DNA from: a candidate division NC10 bacterium CSP1-5
Lineage (GTDB): Bacteria; Methylomirabilota; Methylomirabilia; Methylomirabilales; CSP1-5
NCBI GenBank assembly: GCA_001443495.1
Contig: LDXR01000003.1
Span: 77,781 to 141,780, forward strand
Length of the DNA: 64,000 nt
Reading direction: 5' to 3'
The position numbers were made by a program, and so were the translations under genes. This document shows positions 35,437 through 44,500 of this stretch, one piece after another (within the stretch, counting starts at the first letter, position 1; every line of letters starts with the position of its first letter). The notes under the pieces were generated by a model. It was not told the origin of the DNA, did not search any database, and was given only the letters and a program-made list of their open reading frames with translations.

Positions 35437-37710
35437 CTAGAACCGGTAAATGAGGCTCAGGGCAAAGATGTGCGCATGAAAATCCTGCTGCCGATCTCCC
35501 AGGAAAACGTCGTTGGATGGAGAAATCACCCCAGAGCCGTTGATGTTCGAGAAGGGCATGAAGGGGTCCAGCCCGTCCGTCTTGAAATTGTCCTGCAGGA
35601 AGACCTCGAACCGATACTCGAACTTGGCGGTAAGGTTTTTCAGGACGTGGTATCGGAGGGCCGCGGCGACGGTATGCAGGGTGTCTTTGATGTCCGGGTA
35701 GTCCACCGCGTTGCCGCCGTCACTGGCTGGGCTCGTCGCCCCGGGGCTGCCGCTCGCACTGGTCTGCCCCCTGGCCGCCTGCACGACGTAGGAGAGGCTC
35801 AGGTCCAAGAGATTCTTGATGAGGGCGATGTCCGCCCCGGCCCCCGCAGTATGGATCAAATCCTGGGAGGTGCTCACCCAGTCGTTCACCGGATCGTCCA
35901 CGGCGACGCCACCGACCACGGACCGAAAGCGCTGGCTCTGGTTGAACTCGATCAACTCGAAGGTGTACCAGGTCGAGAGGGTGAGCCATTCCAGAGGAGT
36001 GTAGCTCACATCGAAGCCCGCACTCCACCGCTCGTCGTCGGTCAGTCCCAGGGTGGTATCGTGGTAATCACTCCGACCGTAGCCAGCGTTAAACGCCAGC
36101 GTAAGATCCTCGCGGGGGGTGAGCTGGGCAAGGAGGCTCACCTGGTGGCGGATGCGGTTCGCCTGATCGTACTTCCGGAGGAGGATGGATTGGGACGTCA
36201 ACTCCGCAGCCGCGAGTTCCTCCTCTAGGACGGCGTGCGCCAGATGGGCAAAGGTGTTGTAGGAGCTGCCCTGCTTGAAGCCAACATTATAGCCCGCCCG
36301 CAACAGCGCCCAGTTGGCCGGACGATAATCCACCCCGAATTTTGCGATGTGCTCATTCGTGTGCTCCACCTCACGGTGGCTGCTCCGGTCCCAGCGCTCA
36401 AATTCGTAGCCGGCTTTCACCGTGGTCGGTCGAGCCACCCGGTACGAGACGTCCACTCCCGCGTTGTGAACTGTGTGATCGCTCGGGGTCGTAAAGCGCG
36501 TATCCACGACGAGCGACTGGTCGTTGAGGACGTGGGCCGGGAAGGCGACGATACCAGTCTTGTCGGTATAGTCGTACATCCGGTAGCGGGTCGTCACGTT
36601 CCAGTCGGGGTGCGGCCGACCCGTAAGGAGCAGATTCGCCAAGATGGTATGCACCTCGCCGTCGAGGTCGTTCTGGGGAAGAGCCAAAAGGGGGCTGACG
36701 ATGGCCGAATTGATGGTATGAGGCAGGAACCCGTCGTCCTGGAACCGCAAGCCGTACGAGAACGTCCCCGCGAAGCGGGCCGGGAAACCAACCGGAAGCG
36801 TCGTCGCGCCGGAGAGCCGGAAGGTGTGGGCCGAGCTATCCGGGGCCGTGGATGTCCGACCGCGACTCGTAGCGGTGGCAATATCCGTCGCCCGCAAGGG
36901 GTTGTCGACCGTGATTGACTCGAGCTCATCGTTATAGAAAGACCCGATGTAGTCCAGTCGGATATTCCAGGTGTCTCGGGCCAGCTCGACCCCCGCCGTG
37001 ACCTCGTGCGTCTGGTCATCAATCGGCGCAGCTACGTTGACGAACGTGCCTCCGGGACTGCCAAAAACCATGCCGAACGGTCGCGTCCCGTCCTTGTCCT
37101 GGATCCGGTAGCCGGCGTTCAACTCGACGTCGGCGAGCGGCCGGTAAAAGAATTCCGCCCGGCCCGACTTCTGCTCGAACTCAAGGGGGACCGTCTGCGC
37201 CCCGGAGAGCGCCCCCCCGAGGATAGCAGCTCGGGCCGCCGCAGTCGCGGCCCCTTGAAGCGCCGCCTGTGTGGCGTCGGGGAAATCCAGGACGCTTCCT
37301 GTCCGCGTGTAGAGCGACCTCGCCGTGTTGCTGAACTGGTGAGGCATTTCGTCGTACTCCAGCTCCAGACGATACCGGCCGTAGCGACCGATCCGAGCCT
37401 CGTAGTGCTGGTCTCCCTCGGCGATGTCGGTCGCCGAACCCGAGAAGAAGTACTTCCCCTCCTTCCCCTCGATGAGGAAGTTGACGCTTCCGAAGAACCC
37501 CGTGTCGAGGTCCCGGTACGTTTCGAATTTTGAGGAACTGGTGTCCCCGGTGACCAGCCGCCCCCCGAATTCAGCCTCCCCGCTCAGCGTCGCAGTGCCC
37601 AGGTCCATCTCTGCCTGCGCCACGAGGGGGCCTGCGAGCAGCAGGCCCGAAACCGCAGCCAAGTGAAGGCCCGCAAGAAATCCTCTCAGCACCCTCTGAG
37701 ATGCTTTCAT
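35437..37710 (-). CDS. mtrB: MtrB/PioB-family outer-membrane beta-barrel
   Basis: 757 residues with signal peptide (MKASQRVLRGFLAGLHLAAV...AQA). The mature protein is an alternating beta-strand barrel (for example YRLELEYDEMPHQFSNTARS, YGRYRLELEYD) ending with the C-terminal phenylalanine FALSLIYRF expected for outer-membrane insertion. It matches decaheme-associated porins that sheath an MtrA-type cytochrome across the outer membrane. The N-terminal CxxC of Shewanella MtrB is not present. ATG 37710 has GGAGG upstream and lies 10 bases after the decaheme gene. Confidence 0.9.
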   Translation of the reverse strand: MKASQRVLRGFLAGLHLAAVSGLLLAGPLVAQAEMDLGTATLSGEAEFGGRLVTGDTSSSKFETYRDLDTGFFGSVNFLIEGKEGKYFFSGSATDIAEGDQHYEARIGRYGRYRLELEYDEMPHQFSNTARSLYTRTGSVLDFPDATQAALQGAATAAARAAILGGALSGAQTVPLEFEQKSGRAEFFYRPLADVELNAGYRIQDKDGTRPFGMVFGSPGGTFVNVAAPIDDQTHEVTAGVELARDTWNIRLDYIGSFYNDELESITVDNPLRATDIATATSRGRTSTAPDSSAHTFRLSGATTLPVGFPARFAGTFSYGLRFQDDGFLPHTINSAIVSPLLALPQNDLDGEVHTILANLLLTGRPHPDWNVTTRYRMYDYTDKTGIVAFPAHVLNDQSLVVDTRFTTPSDHTVHNAGVDVSYRVARPTTVKAGYEFERWDRSSHREVEHTNEHIAKFGVDYRPANWALLRAGYNVGFKQGSSYNTFAHLAHAVLEEELAAAELTSQSILLRKYDQANRIRHQVSLLAQLTPREDLTLAFNAGYGRSDYHDTTLGLTDDERWSAGFDVSYTPLEWLTLSTWYTFELIEFNQSQRFRSVVGGVAVDDPVNDWVSTSQDLIHTAGAGADIALIKNLLDLSLSYVVQAARGQTSASGSPGATSPASDGGNAVDYPDIKDTLHTVAAALRYHVLKNLTAKFEYRFEVFLQDNFKTDGLDPFMPFSNINGSGVISPSNDVFLGDRQQDFHAHIFALSLIYRF

Positions 37711-37720
37711 GGCAGCCTCC

Positions 37721-38680
37721 TTACCGGGTGAAGGCGAATCCGGACGGGTGGTTGGAGCCGTGGATGTTCGCGTGACACTGGACACAGGCCCGGCCGATGA
37801 CAAGCTTGTTGGTCGGCAGCCGGGCCTCGGTCGGGTGGCGACTTTCGATGTGGCACTGCTGGCAGAGGCGCGGCAGCGAGAGCTTCAGCATCTTTTCCCG
37901 GACTCCGCCGTGCGGGTCATGGCAGTTCGCGCAGCTCTCGAGGACCGGCGGGTGCTCCCACAAGAATGGGCCCCGCTTGTCGGCGTGGCACTTATAACAG
38001 TTGTCGTTGATGGAATTCTCCGGCAGGAGCGATTTCGTGATAGTCCCGTGTGGGTTGTGGCACGAGGTGCAGGTCATCTTCCCCTCGCGCAGAGGCATAT
38101 GGGCGTTACGGTAGATCTGCGAGCGCCGGACCAAGTGACACTGGGCACACACCTCTACCACTTCGGCCTTGGCCAGCTGGAAGCGGTCCGAGACCTTTTC
38201 CATCACCTTGTGGCAGTTCGTGCAGGCCACGTCCCGGCCTTCGTGGGGACTGCCCTGCCAGTAGGTACGCTTGCCCTTCTCATGACAGGTGAGGCAGACG
38301 GCGTTCTCCCTTTCAATGGCCTCGGGGGTCTCCCGCCGGAAGGCGACCAGATCGCCGACCCCCTTCCCCCCGCCGGCATCGGCGTGGACCTTGCCCGGAC
38401 CATGGCAGGCCTCGCAGCCACGTAACATCAGGGGGGTCCGGGCGTTCGCCTCGGTGAAGACTTTCGCGTGAATGGTCTTATTGAATTTGTCCTTGACGTC
38501 GTGGCACTGCAGGCAGGTCTCGGAGCCGACGTAGGCGTTGCCGGTCTCGGGCGGCGACGCCTTGGCGGGGGGTTCGGCGGCGATGGAAACGGAAGGAGGG
38601 AGAGCAAGAGACGAAGGCCAGACTAAGAGAGCCAACGCAATCAGGGGACCTGCGGCGATCACCACGCGCGTCACTCTCAC
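37721..38680 (-). CDS. mtrA: Decaheme c-type cytochrome (MtrA/DmsE/PioA family)
   Basis: 319 residues with an N-terminal signal and ten CXXCH motifs: CLQCH, CEACH, CLTCH, CTNCH, CAQCH, CTSCH, CYKCH, CANCH, CQQCH, CVQCH. Spacing and sequence such as MTCTSCHNPHGTI and ESCANCHDPHGG are typical of MtrA. It forms the heme wire inside the barrel encoded next. No MtrC/OmcA-type surface cytochrome follows, so the terminal reductase or oxidant donor must be elsewhere. Confidence 0.95.
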   Translation of the reverse strand: MRVTRVVIAAGPLIALALLVWPSSLALPPSVSIAAEPPAKASPPETGNAYVGSETCLQCHDVKDKFNKTIHAKVFTEANARTPLMLRGCEACHGPGKVHADAGGGKGVGDLVAFRRETPEAIERENAVCLTCHEKGKRTYWQGSPHEGRDVACTNCHKVMEKVSDRFQLAKAEVVEVCAQCHLVRRSQIYRNAHMPLREGKMTCTSCHNPHGTITKSLLPENSINDNCYKCHADKRGPFLWEHPPVLESCANCHDPHGGVREKMLKLSLPRLCQQCHIESRHPTEARLPTNKLVIGRACVQCHANIHGSNHPSGFAFTR

Positions 38681-38986
38681 GGCGCCCCCGTTCGACGATG
38701 GGAGGTCATTTTAGTCTGGGCGACAATCCCCCCAGATGGGAGCGAACACAGCTCTGGCCTGATCTTGCACAGCAACCTATTCACGGATCGATGCGCGGTC
38801 AATGACGGCGATCATAGTAATTGCATGATCTTCGTCGCCTTCCTAGGCCGGTTGTCGGAAATAAGCCGTAAAATCAATAGATAACATGGGGTTCATGATG
38901 ACTAACACAGTTCTATTTTTCGTGTCAAGCAATAGTATTCCGGCTACCCCGGCGGTTTTCCCATTAATTGCTATCGGAAGCTACGC
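38681..38986. other. AT-rich intergenic region upstream of the MtrA-like gene
   Basis: 306 bases, conspicuously AT-rich compared with the flanks. Contains the sigma-70-like element listed separately. I see no gene and none of the GRGACA dyads. Confidence 0.6.
38900..38928 (-). promoter_or_regulatory. Possible sigma-70 promoter of the mtrAB-like operon
   Basis: Minus strand TTGACA (38928-38923), 17-base AT-rich spacer, then TTAGTC as a weak -10. About 220 bases lie between it and the decaheme start. Confidence 0.35.
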
Positions 38987-39823
38987 TTAGAAGTCTTGCG
39001 GAAACTCCGACAGTTCGCCAATCCGCTTCAAGGAAAGGACCCCTTCGTAGCGCGCCCCTTTGATGAACCAGGTGGGGTAGACCTTGATGGCGAGTTGTTG
39101 GCAGCGGGCGGGGTCCGCACCCGGGATCTTGGGATCGCACTCGACATAGGGGATGAGATCCGCCGCGGGCCCGAACCGGGCCTTCTGTTCGCCGCAGGCG
39201 GGTCACCAATAGGCGCCGTACATGACGGCACCGCTTTTGGCCAGATGGCGAGCCAGCGCTTCCTGATACGCGGCGCTCCCCCCCGGGCCAGCGGCATAGT
39301 ACCCGGCCCCCACGAGGACGGTGGCCACGGCCGCCACGGTCCCGAGCGTGGCGACCCGGGACGGACGGACGGCGGACCTCCGCCCCGGCACCGACCGTCG
39401 CCGGGAGAGGAGGACCGCGAGGAGGACCAAGATGATCAGCGCGGACATGACGCAGTACCCGCAGATGGCGCGGATCTCGAACAGCTCGAGATACGTGAGA
39501 TAGGCGGAGAAGGACACCCCCACGACCGACAGGAGGAAGGCGGCCAGCCATCGCCCCGTATCAAGTCCCAAGAGGGCCAGCGCGCCGATGCCTGCATACA
39601 CGAGGGCGCCCCAGAGAGCTGTCGGCACCCCGAAGAAGACGCCATACCGGCTGGCCTGGACGATGTCGCAGCCGCTTCCGGCCTCACAGAAGAGGGGACT
39701 CTCGGCGCCGAGCTTTGTCACCGTGAGATAGCCGGCGAGGAGGAATCCGAGAGCGGCCAGCCCCGCGACCACCCAGTCGCGCTGCACCGCCTCGGATGTC
39801 TTTTGTCGTTGAGACCGCGCCAC
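38987..39823 (-). CDS. VKOR-thioredoxin fusion with in-frame UGA at the active-site cysteine (predicted selenoprotein)
   Basis: 278 codons from GTG 39823 (GGAGG upstream) to TAA 38989-38987, with an internal TGA at 39205-39203 (codon 207). Before it is a complete vitamin-K-epoxide-reductase domain: four to five helices, C46/C52 loop pair, CGYC at 121-124. After it the frame continues as the fused thioredoxin domain: GAYW-U-PACGEQKARFG, then IPYVECDPK, KVYPTWFIKGARYEGV. In ordinary fusions of this family the position is Cys (WCPHC). A hairpin with apical GGUUC lies 20 bases after the UGA. Bacterial VKOR fusions reoxidise DsbA-like disulfide catalysts; here it closes a multiheme operon, where it may serve thiol chemistry for heme attachment. 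The alternative is a truncated pseudogene. Confidence 0.85.
39160..39201 (-). promoter_or_regulatory. Candidate bacterial SECIS element (VKOR-thioredoxin)
   Basis: In the mRNA, 20 bases after the UGA, GGCCC-GGUUC-GGGCC forms five G-C pairs (39182-39168). The apical loop starts with G 25 bases after the UGA, inside the 16-37 base range and loop rule known for bacterial SECIS. Outer pairing CCGCC with GGCGG, plus GCGG with CCGC, extends the stem to 39160-39201 with an internal loop. Confidence 0.6.
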
Positions 39824-39841
39824 GTCCTCCGCTCCTTTCCT

Positions 39842-41302
39842 TCAAGGCGCCGCAGCCCGGGCCATGGCCTCCTCGGCCTTCCGGCGAGCGACCTCGAGGA
39901 GCGCCTCCGCCGCGGTCGGGTTGTGGGCGCCCCGTGCGCCTTTGACCAGGTCGAGCGCGGCACGCGCCTCTTTCACCAGGCCTTCTGCCGCCGGCTTCTT
40001 GGCTCCGGCACCACGGGCTTTCCCCAGGGCGGCCTCGGCCCGCTGAAGCACCTTGGCCGCCTCAGCGACGGCTGCATCAAGCCCGCTGGTCCACTCGTCC
40101 ATGAACGCCAGGTAACCCGGGTCGTGGCACGCCAGGCACTTCTGGCCAACCACCTTCCGAGAGTGCTTCTTGGTGAAATCGTGACAGCCCGTGCAACTGA
40201 CCGCCGCGGCCATGACGTTCGGCTCGACGGCCACGAGGTCCGTTTTCGTCTCGCCCCGATAGAAGGCCGCCTGGGCCCGGTGACAGGACTCGCACCGTTC
40301 GTTCTGCGGGCTGTGATGGCAGGACGTACACGTCGCCGGCGTCGCCGTGACCGCTTTGTGAACCTCGGCCGAGTGACAGTTCGTGCACACCGCACCGAAC
40401 TCGGCCACATGCCGGCCGTGCGGGACTTTCTGTTTGGCGAAGCTGACCGTCTCCGGCAGCTTCACCCCAGCCTGCTCGTGGCACAGGACACCGCAGTAGC
40501 CTCCGCGGACGAGCGTATCATCGCCCGTGACCGGCGCCCCGCCGAGGAGGCGGACGGCGTCATCGAGCCAACCGTTTGCCACCTTGAGGAGGTCCGCCGC
40601 GTAGAAGACATTGTGCACGCCTTTCGCGAGGGCGACAAACTGGAGATTGTGCTCGGCGTCGTCGACGAGCTGTTGCGCCCGCGCCAACTGCGGGTGCTTC
40701 GGGTCGGCCTTCACCAGCGCCGCCCGCGCCCCTGCCAGTTTTGGGGCAAGGAGGTCCCGCATCTTGCTCAGGGTCTCCACCCATCGCGTGAGCATCCCGC
40801 GGTACTTCTCGCCGTGGCAGTTGAGGCACGCCTGCTCGGTCGGCCGGAACGTCTGACCCACGATCCCTGCCGCCGGTTCGGCTTCCTTCGGCACGATGTG
40901 GCAGGCGACGCACTCCACGCGGACCTGGAACATGTGGCTTGGGATCATCGGAGTCCCACGCCCCCCCGTGCCGAGATACATCTGGAGGACCCCGTGGTGT
41001 TTCCCCACGTGGCAGTTGCTGCAGTCCAGTTCCCCAGGGCGGTGTCGCTTCTCCGGCGGGGTCACCTCGCCTCGATCCGCCGGGGTGATGGGCTTGAGCC
41101 CAGGATGCTGGGATGCAAGCACGGGCCGTCCGAGGACTGGGGACGGCTCGACTGAGGCCTCGACGGTGAGCTCGGCCGAACCGCCCGCCGAAGCCTGAGG
41201 ACTAAGGATGGATGAAATGGGGCGTGATTCCTCCGCGTAAACGGCTGGAACGGTAGCGCCGAACAGAAGCCCCAGCGCGGCGATGCGGATCCCCAGGGTC
41301 AT
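39842..41302 (-). CDS. Periplasmic multiheme cytochrome, eight CXXCH plus one CX3CH
   Basis: 486 residues with a signal peptide (MTLGIRIAALGLLFGATVPAV). Hemes: CSNCH, CVACH, CLNCH, then CGVLCH (CX3CH), CTNCH, CTSCH, CESCH, CTGCH and CLACH. A helical middle segment separates hemes 3 and 4, and an Ala/Lys-rich coiled-coil-like tail (residues 390-486) follows the last heme. Start 41302 overlaps the upstream NapC-like stop (ATGA). It resembles cytochrome c3-type/MHC proteins of unknown role. Probably accepts electrons from the NapC-like protein. Confidence 0.87.
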   Translation of the reverse strand: MTLGIRIAALGLLFGATVPAVYAEESRPISSILSPQASAGGSAELTVEASVEPSPVLGRPVLASQHPGLKPITPADRGEVTPPEKRHRPGELDCSNCHVGKHHGVLQMYLGTGGRGTPMIPSHMFQVRVECVACHIVPKEAEPAAGIVGQTFRPTEQACLNCHGEKYRGMLTRWVETLSKMRDLLAPKLAGARAALVKADPKHPQLARAQQLVDDAEHNLQFVALAKGVHNVFYAADLLKVANGWLDDAVRLLGGAPVTGDDTLVRGGYCGVLCHEQAGVKLPETVSFAKQKVPHGRHVAEFGAVCTNCHSAEVHKAVTATPATCTSCHHSPQNERCESCHRAQAAFYRGETKTDLVAVEPNVMAAAVSCTGCHDFTKKHSRKVVGQKCLACHDPGYLAFMDEWTSGLDAAVAEAAKVLQRAEAALGKARGAGAKKPAAEGLVKEARAALDLVKGARGAHNPTAAEALLEVARRKAEEAMARAAAP

Positions 41303-42225
41303 CGGGCACCCTCCGTGGCCCGCACGACCAGGGAAGGCCGGTCCACGTCGCGGACCGCCCTCGGGATGCCGATCAGCGGCGGCAGCCGGTGCTTGATCTC
41401 GCTGTGGCAGCGGGCACACTCAATATTGTGCCCGGCGACGTGAAAGTCGTGGATGAATTCCGTGTCCCCGTAGCGCTCGAGCTTCTCCGGTTGATTATGG
41501 CACGTGAAGCAGCGGTCGCGCGGCGCCTCGCCGTCGCCCTCGATGACGTTCAGGTGGCACTTCGTACAGGCGACGCCTCGGCGCACCATCTCCTCATGGT
41601 TGAACCGTATCGAGCCGACCACGATGTCGCCCTGCGGCGCCCCATGACACCCGGTGCAGCCGGCGATGGGCTTCAGCTCCCGTCCGATCTTCATCCCCTT
41701 GAAGTGGCAGAGGAAGCAGGTGGATTCCGTCACCTCGATGTGGGTCCCCACGACGATCTGGGAGTGACAGCTCGTGCACCGGAGCTGCCGCCCGCGGCGG
41801 ATCTCCTCGAGGTGGGGGCGGTGATCAAAGATGATCCCCCGTTTGAACACCACCTTGCCCTCTAAGAGTCGCCGCTCATGACAACCCGAGCGCAGGCAAC
41901 TCGCATCCTCGATCTCGGCGAACGGCTTGGAGCTATACGTCTGCGTGGCCCACTTCGCCACCTGGGCCAGTGCCTGGTACTTGACCCAGAGCGAGTCCCG
42001 GAAACCCGGCGGGTAATGACACTCAACACACGACACCATGTTGTGCTTGGAGGTCCTCCACGCCTCCACGTACGGCGTCATGATGTGACAGGAGCTACAG
42101 AGCAGCGGGCTCGAGCTCACCTTGTAGAGGCCGACGAGGACGGCAAAGCCGACCACGAACAAGGTGGTGAGGCCGATCAGGAGGGCGCGCCGCCGCCCGG
42201 GACGCTTCGCTGGTTGTTCATTCAC
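41299..42225 (-). CDS. NapC/NirT-like membrane-anchored multiheme cytochrome
   Basis: 308 residues. One N-terminal transmembrane helix (ALLIGLTTLFVVGFAVLVGLY) followed by SSPLLCSSCHIMTPYVEAW and SKHNMVSCVECHYPPGF, the NapC/NrfH hallmark, then six more CXXCH sites (CTSCH, CFLCH, CTGCH, CTKCH, CFTCH, CARCH) and an unusual CLRSGCH (CX4CH). NapC-type proteins oxidise quinol and hand electrons to periplasmic partners. Here the C-terminal extension doubles the usual heme number, making a longer wire. Confidence 0.88.
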   Translation of the reverse strand: MNEQPAKRPGRRRALLIGLTTLFVVGFAVLVGLYKVSSSPLLCSSCHIMTPYVEAWRTSKHNMVSCVECHYPPGFRDSLWVKYQALAQVAKWATQTYSSKPFAEIEDASCLRSGCHERRLLEGKVVFKRGIIFDHRPHLEEIRRGRQLRCTSCHSQIVVGTHIEVTESTCFLCHFKGMKIGRELKPIAGCTGCHGAPQGDIVVGSIRFNHEEMVRRGVACTKCHLNVIEGDGEAPRDRCFTCHNQPEKLERYGDTEFIHDFHVAGHNIECARCHSEIKHRLPPLIGIPRAVRDVDRPSLVVRATEGAR

Positions 42226-42246
42226 GTCGTCTCCTCCGCCCGTGCG

Positions 42247-43074
42247 TCACTCGCTCAAGAAGGCGAGAAGGGTCAGGCCGAGCAACAGGAAGCCGATCCC
42301 AATGGCGCTGAACCCGAGGATCCGCCCGAAGTTCCGGAGCCAGAGGGGCGGGGGATCGGCCCGGACCGCGTCGAGGCGCCCGGCTCCCGCGAGACGCTCG
42401 TACTCCGCCGGGCGCGATTCCTTGAGCTCGTCCAGACTCTCTCGCCCGGTAAAGATGACGAGGTCAATGGGAAATCGATCAGGCCGCAGATGGCTGTTGA
42501 AGAAATGGATGGCAAAGATGAACCAAACGGCCAGCAGCGCTTCGTCGGCGTGGATCAGGAGGGCGAAGTTGAAGAGCCACCCGGGCAGGATCTGTCCGAA
42601 GAAGCCCGAGAACCACATCACGTATCCCGTGGTCCCGATGATCGCCATCCCCCAGAAGACGGCCCAGTAGTCGAACTTCTCCCAGTAGCTGAAGCGTCCG
42701 AAGCGAGGCTTGGCGCCAGTGCCGAAGAACCATTTGAAGTGCTGGGTGAGGTCCAGGAAGTCCTTAGGCTGCGGCACCATCGAGGTCGGCCCCCAGAAGA
42801 CCCCGATCTCTCCCCTGACAAAGGCCAGGTGAAAGACATGCCCGAGATGAACCAGGAAGCAGAGAGTCAGCAGAATGGCGAAGGTTTTGTGGAAAAAGAG
42901 GATCGCCCCAAACCCCCCGATGGCGTGCGCAAAGCCGATGGCCCAGGCCGCCTGGTTGAACCGGAGCGGCATCCCCGTGGCCGCGAGCCCCAAAAAGCTC
43001 GTCATCAGGACGCCGTGCAGAATCCGGTGGAAGAGGTGCAGGCGAAAATAGTACTGCCGAGATTGATCAATCAT
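42247..43074 (-). CDS. Cytochrome b (formate-dehydrogenase-gamma/b561-like) membrane subunit
   Basis: 275 residues with about five transmembrane helices and several histidines suited to b-heme ligation (HLFHRILHG, FHKTFAILLTLCFLVHLGHVFHL, LLIHADEALLAVWFIFAIHFF). Resembles the gamma subunit of respiratory formate dehydrogenases/Ni-Fe hydrogenases. It overlaps the preceding 13-heme gene by 8 bases, so the two probably form a quinol dehydrogenase, analogous in arrangement to cytochrome b-multiheme (Cbc-type) complexes of metal reducers. Confidence 0.85.
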   Translation of the reverse strand: MIDQSRQYYFRLHLFHRILHGVLMTSFLGLAATGMPLRFNQAAWAIGFAHAIGGFGAILFFHKTFAILLTLCFLVHLGHVFHLAFVRGEIGVFWGPTSMVPQPKDFLDLTQHFKWFFGTGAKPRFGRFSYWEKFDYWAVFWGMAIIGTTGYVMWFSGFFGQILPGWLFNFALLIHADEALLAVWFIFAIHFFNSHLRPDRFPIDLVIFTGRESLDELKESRPAEYERLAGAGRLDAVRADPPPLWLRNFGRILGFSAIGIGFLLLGLTLLAFLSE

Positions 43075-44500
43075 CGCGCGGTCCCTCGGGCGGCCTCCTC
43101 GCCTTGCCCATCTCGATCACCGAACGGGTCAGCCACAGGGATGTGTGCAGGCCGAAAAAGGTAAAGACCCCGATCATGAGGAAATTCATGAAGCGAGCGG
43201 TGTAGTAGAGGCCCGGATTCCGGCTCCTGTCCTTCGGGTCGGCATGAGGGGAGTATTGGACGAAATTCTCGTTCGCCTTGGGATGACACTTTTGGCACGT
43301 GGTGACGCGGTTCCCCGGTGCGATGGAGGACTTGGGATCCGAGGCGGGGAGAATCTGGTGCGAGCCATGGCAATCCGAGCAACGGGCCACCCGCGCGAAC
43401 CCCAATCCCGACACCTGCCCGTGGAAGGTATCGCGGTAGGTCCGGAGCGATTCGCCATGACAGGTGCCACACTCCTGGATGATTTCCAATTTCCACGCTA
43501 CCGTCTCGACGCGGGTGATCTGATGGGCCGTGTGACAGTCGACGCAGACAGGGGCCGCCCCCTTCCCTGCCCGGACCGCCTTCCCGTGGACGCTTTCGGC
43601 GTAGTCCTTCAGCGCCCCCGCGTGACAGGCCCCGCAGGTGGATGGGACGTTCGTCCGGTGCACCCTCGAGGCGGGATCTTCCTTGGACCTGACACCATGA
43701 AAGCCGTGACAGCTCGAGCAGTTGGCCGCCACCAAGAGCCCGCTCCGAGCGAGGGCCCGGCCGTGGATCGAGTCCATGTAGAGCTGATAGGCGTTCGCCA
43801 CCGGAATCCCGTGCCGTTTGGCCAGTTCGGGATCGCCGTGACAGGCCCCACAGGTCCGCGGGAGGTTCAGGGGATACACCGGTGATCCCGGATCGCGGAC
43901 CTTTTTCAACTCGTGGGCCGAGCCGTGACAGGTGTGGCACTGGGCCACCTCCCGTTCTCCCCTGGCCAGGGCCCGGCCGTGGACGCTCTGGTCGTATTCA
44001 TGAACGACGGCCCGGTGGCAGGCCTTGCAGATCGCGGTCTCCGTCTCCTTCGCCCGGTGGATCGCATGCGAGCCGTGACAGGTGGCGCATGCCAGCCCCT
44101 TTTTCCGGTCGAGGGTATGAGCCCCAGAGACGGCGACGTCGTGGCAACTCTGGCATCGGACCTTTTTCAGGCTCTCGGGGTGGGGGACTTCGGTGGCATC
44201 GGCGTGACACTGAACACACTCCAGGGCACCGTGCGCCGATCCCTGGAGGAGGGCCTGATCGACGAAGAGAGCAATCGACCGTCCTGCCGGCCCCTCCTTG
44301 GTCAGCGTTCGATCGCTGTGGCAGGCGAGGCAGTCCTCGGAGGAAGGCAGGGACTGCGCCGCAACGGCCGGCAGGATCCCCGCCAGGACGACCAGGGCAA
44401 ATACAAGGACGCCGCCGAGGGGATTCCCTCCTCGTGATACGGCCGCAGGGCTGAAGCCGGAAGGGACGTTGGGCTGCTCCTGAAGACGGCTACCCCTCAC
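43067..44500 (-). CDS. Thirteen-heme c-type cytochrome with C-terminal membrane helix
   Basis: 477 residues from GTG 44500 (GTGA overlap with the upstream stop). After a signal or anchor segment there are 13 CXXCH motifs spread evenly (first CLACH, last CQKCH), with repeated SVHGRA-type heme-ligating histidines such as SVHGRALARGE and SIHGRALARSG. A hydrophobic helix (FLMIGVFTFFGLHTSLWL) near the C-terminus anchors it next to the cytochrome b encoded downstream. Probably a quinol-linked electron wire to the periplasm. Confidence 0.88.
   Translation of the reverse strand: MRGSRLQEQPNVPSGFSPAAVSRGGNPLGGVLVFALVVLAGILPAVAAQSLPSSEDCLACHSDRTLTKEGPAGRSIALFVDQALLQGSAHGALECVQCHADATEVPHPESLKKVRCQSCHDVAVSGAHTLDRKKGLACATCHGSHAIHRAKETETAICKACHRAVVHEYDQSVHGRALARGEREVAQCHTCHGSAHELKKVRDPGSPVYPLNLPRTCGACHGDPELAKRHGIPVANAYQLYMDSIHGRALARSGLLVAANCSSCHGFHGVRSKEDPASRVHRTNVPSTCGACHAGALKDYAESVHGKAVRAGKGAAPVCVDCHTAHQITRVETVAWKLEIIQECGTCHGESLRTYRDTFHGQVSGLGFARVARCSDCHGSHQILPASDPKSSIAPGNRVTTCQKCHPKANENFVQYSPHADPKDRSRNPGLYYTARFMNFLMIGVFTFFGLHTSLWLTRSVIEMGKARRPPEGPRDD

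Noticed and set aside
38987-39205. Reading the VKOR gene as ending at 39203 with the thioredoxin part as a pseudogene
   Set aside because: The downstream frame is intact with conserved thioredoxin features, the TGA replaces the active-site Cys exactly, and a SECIS-like hairpin follows.
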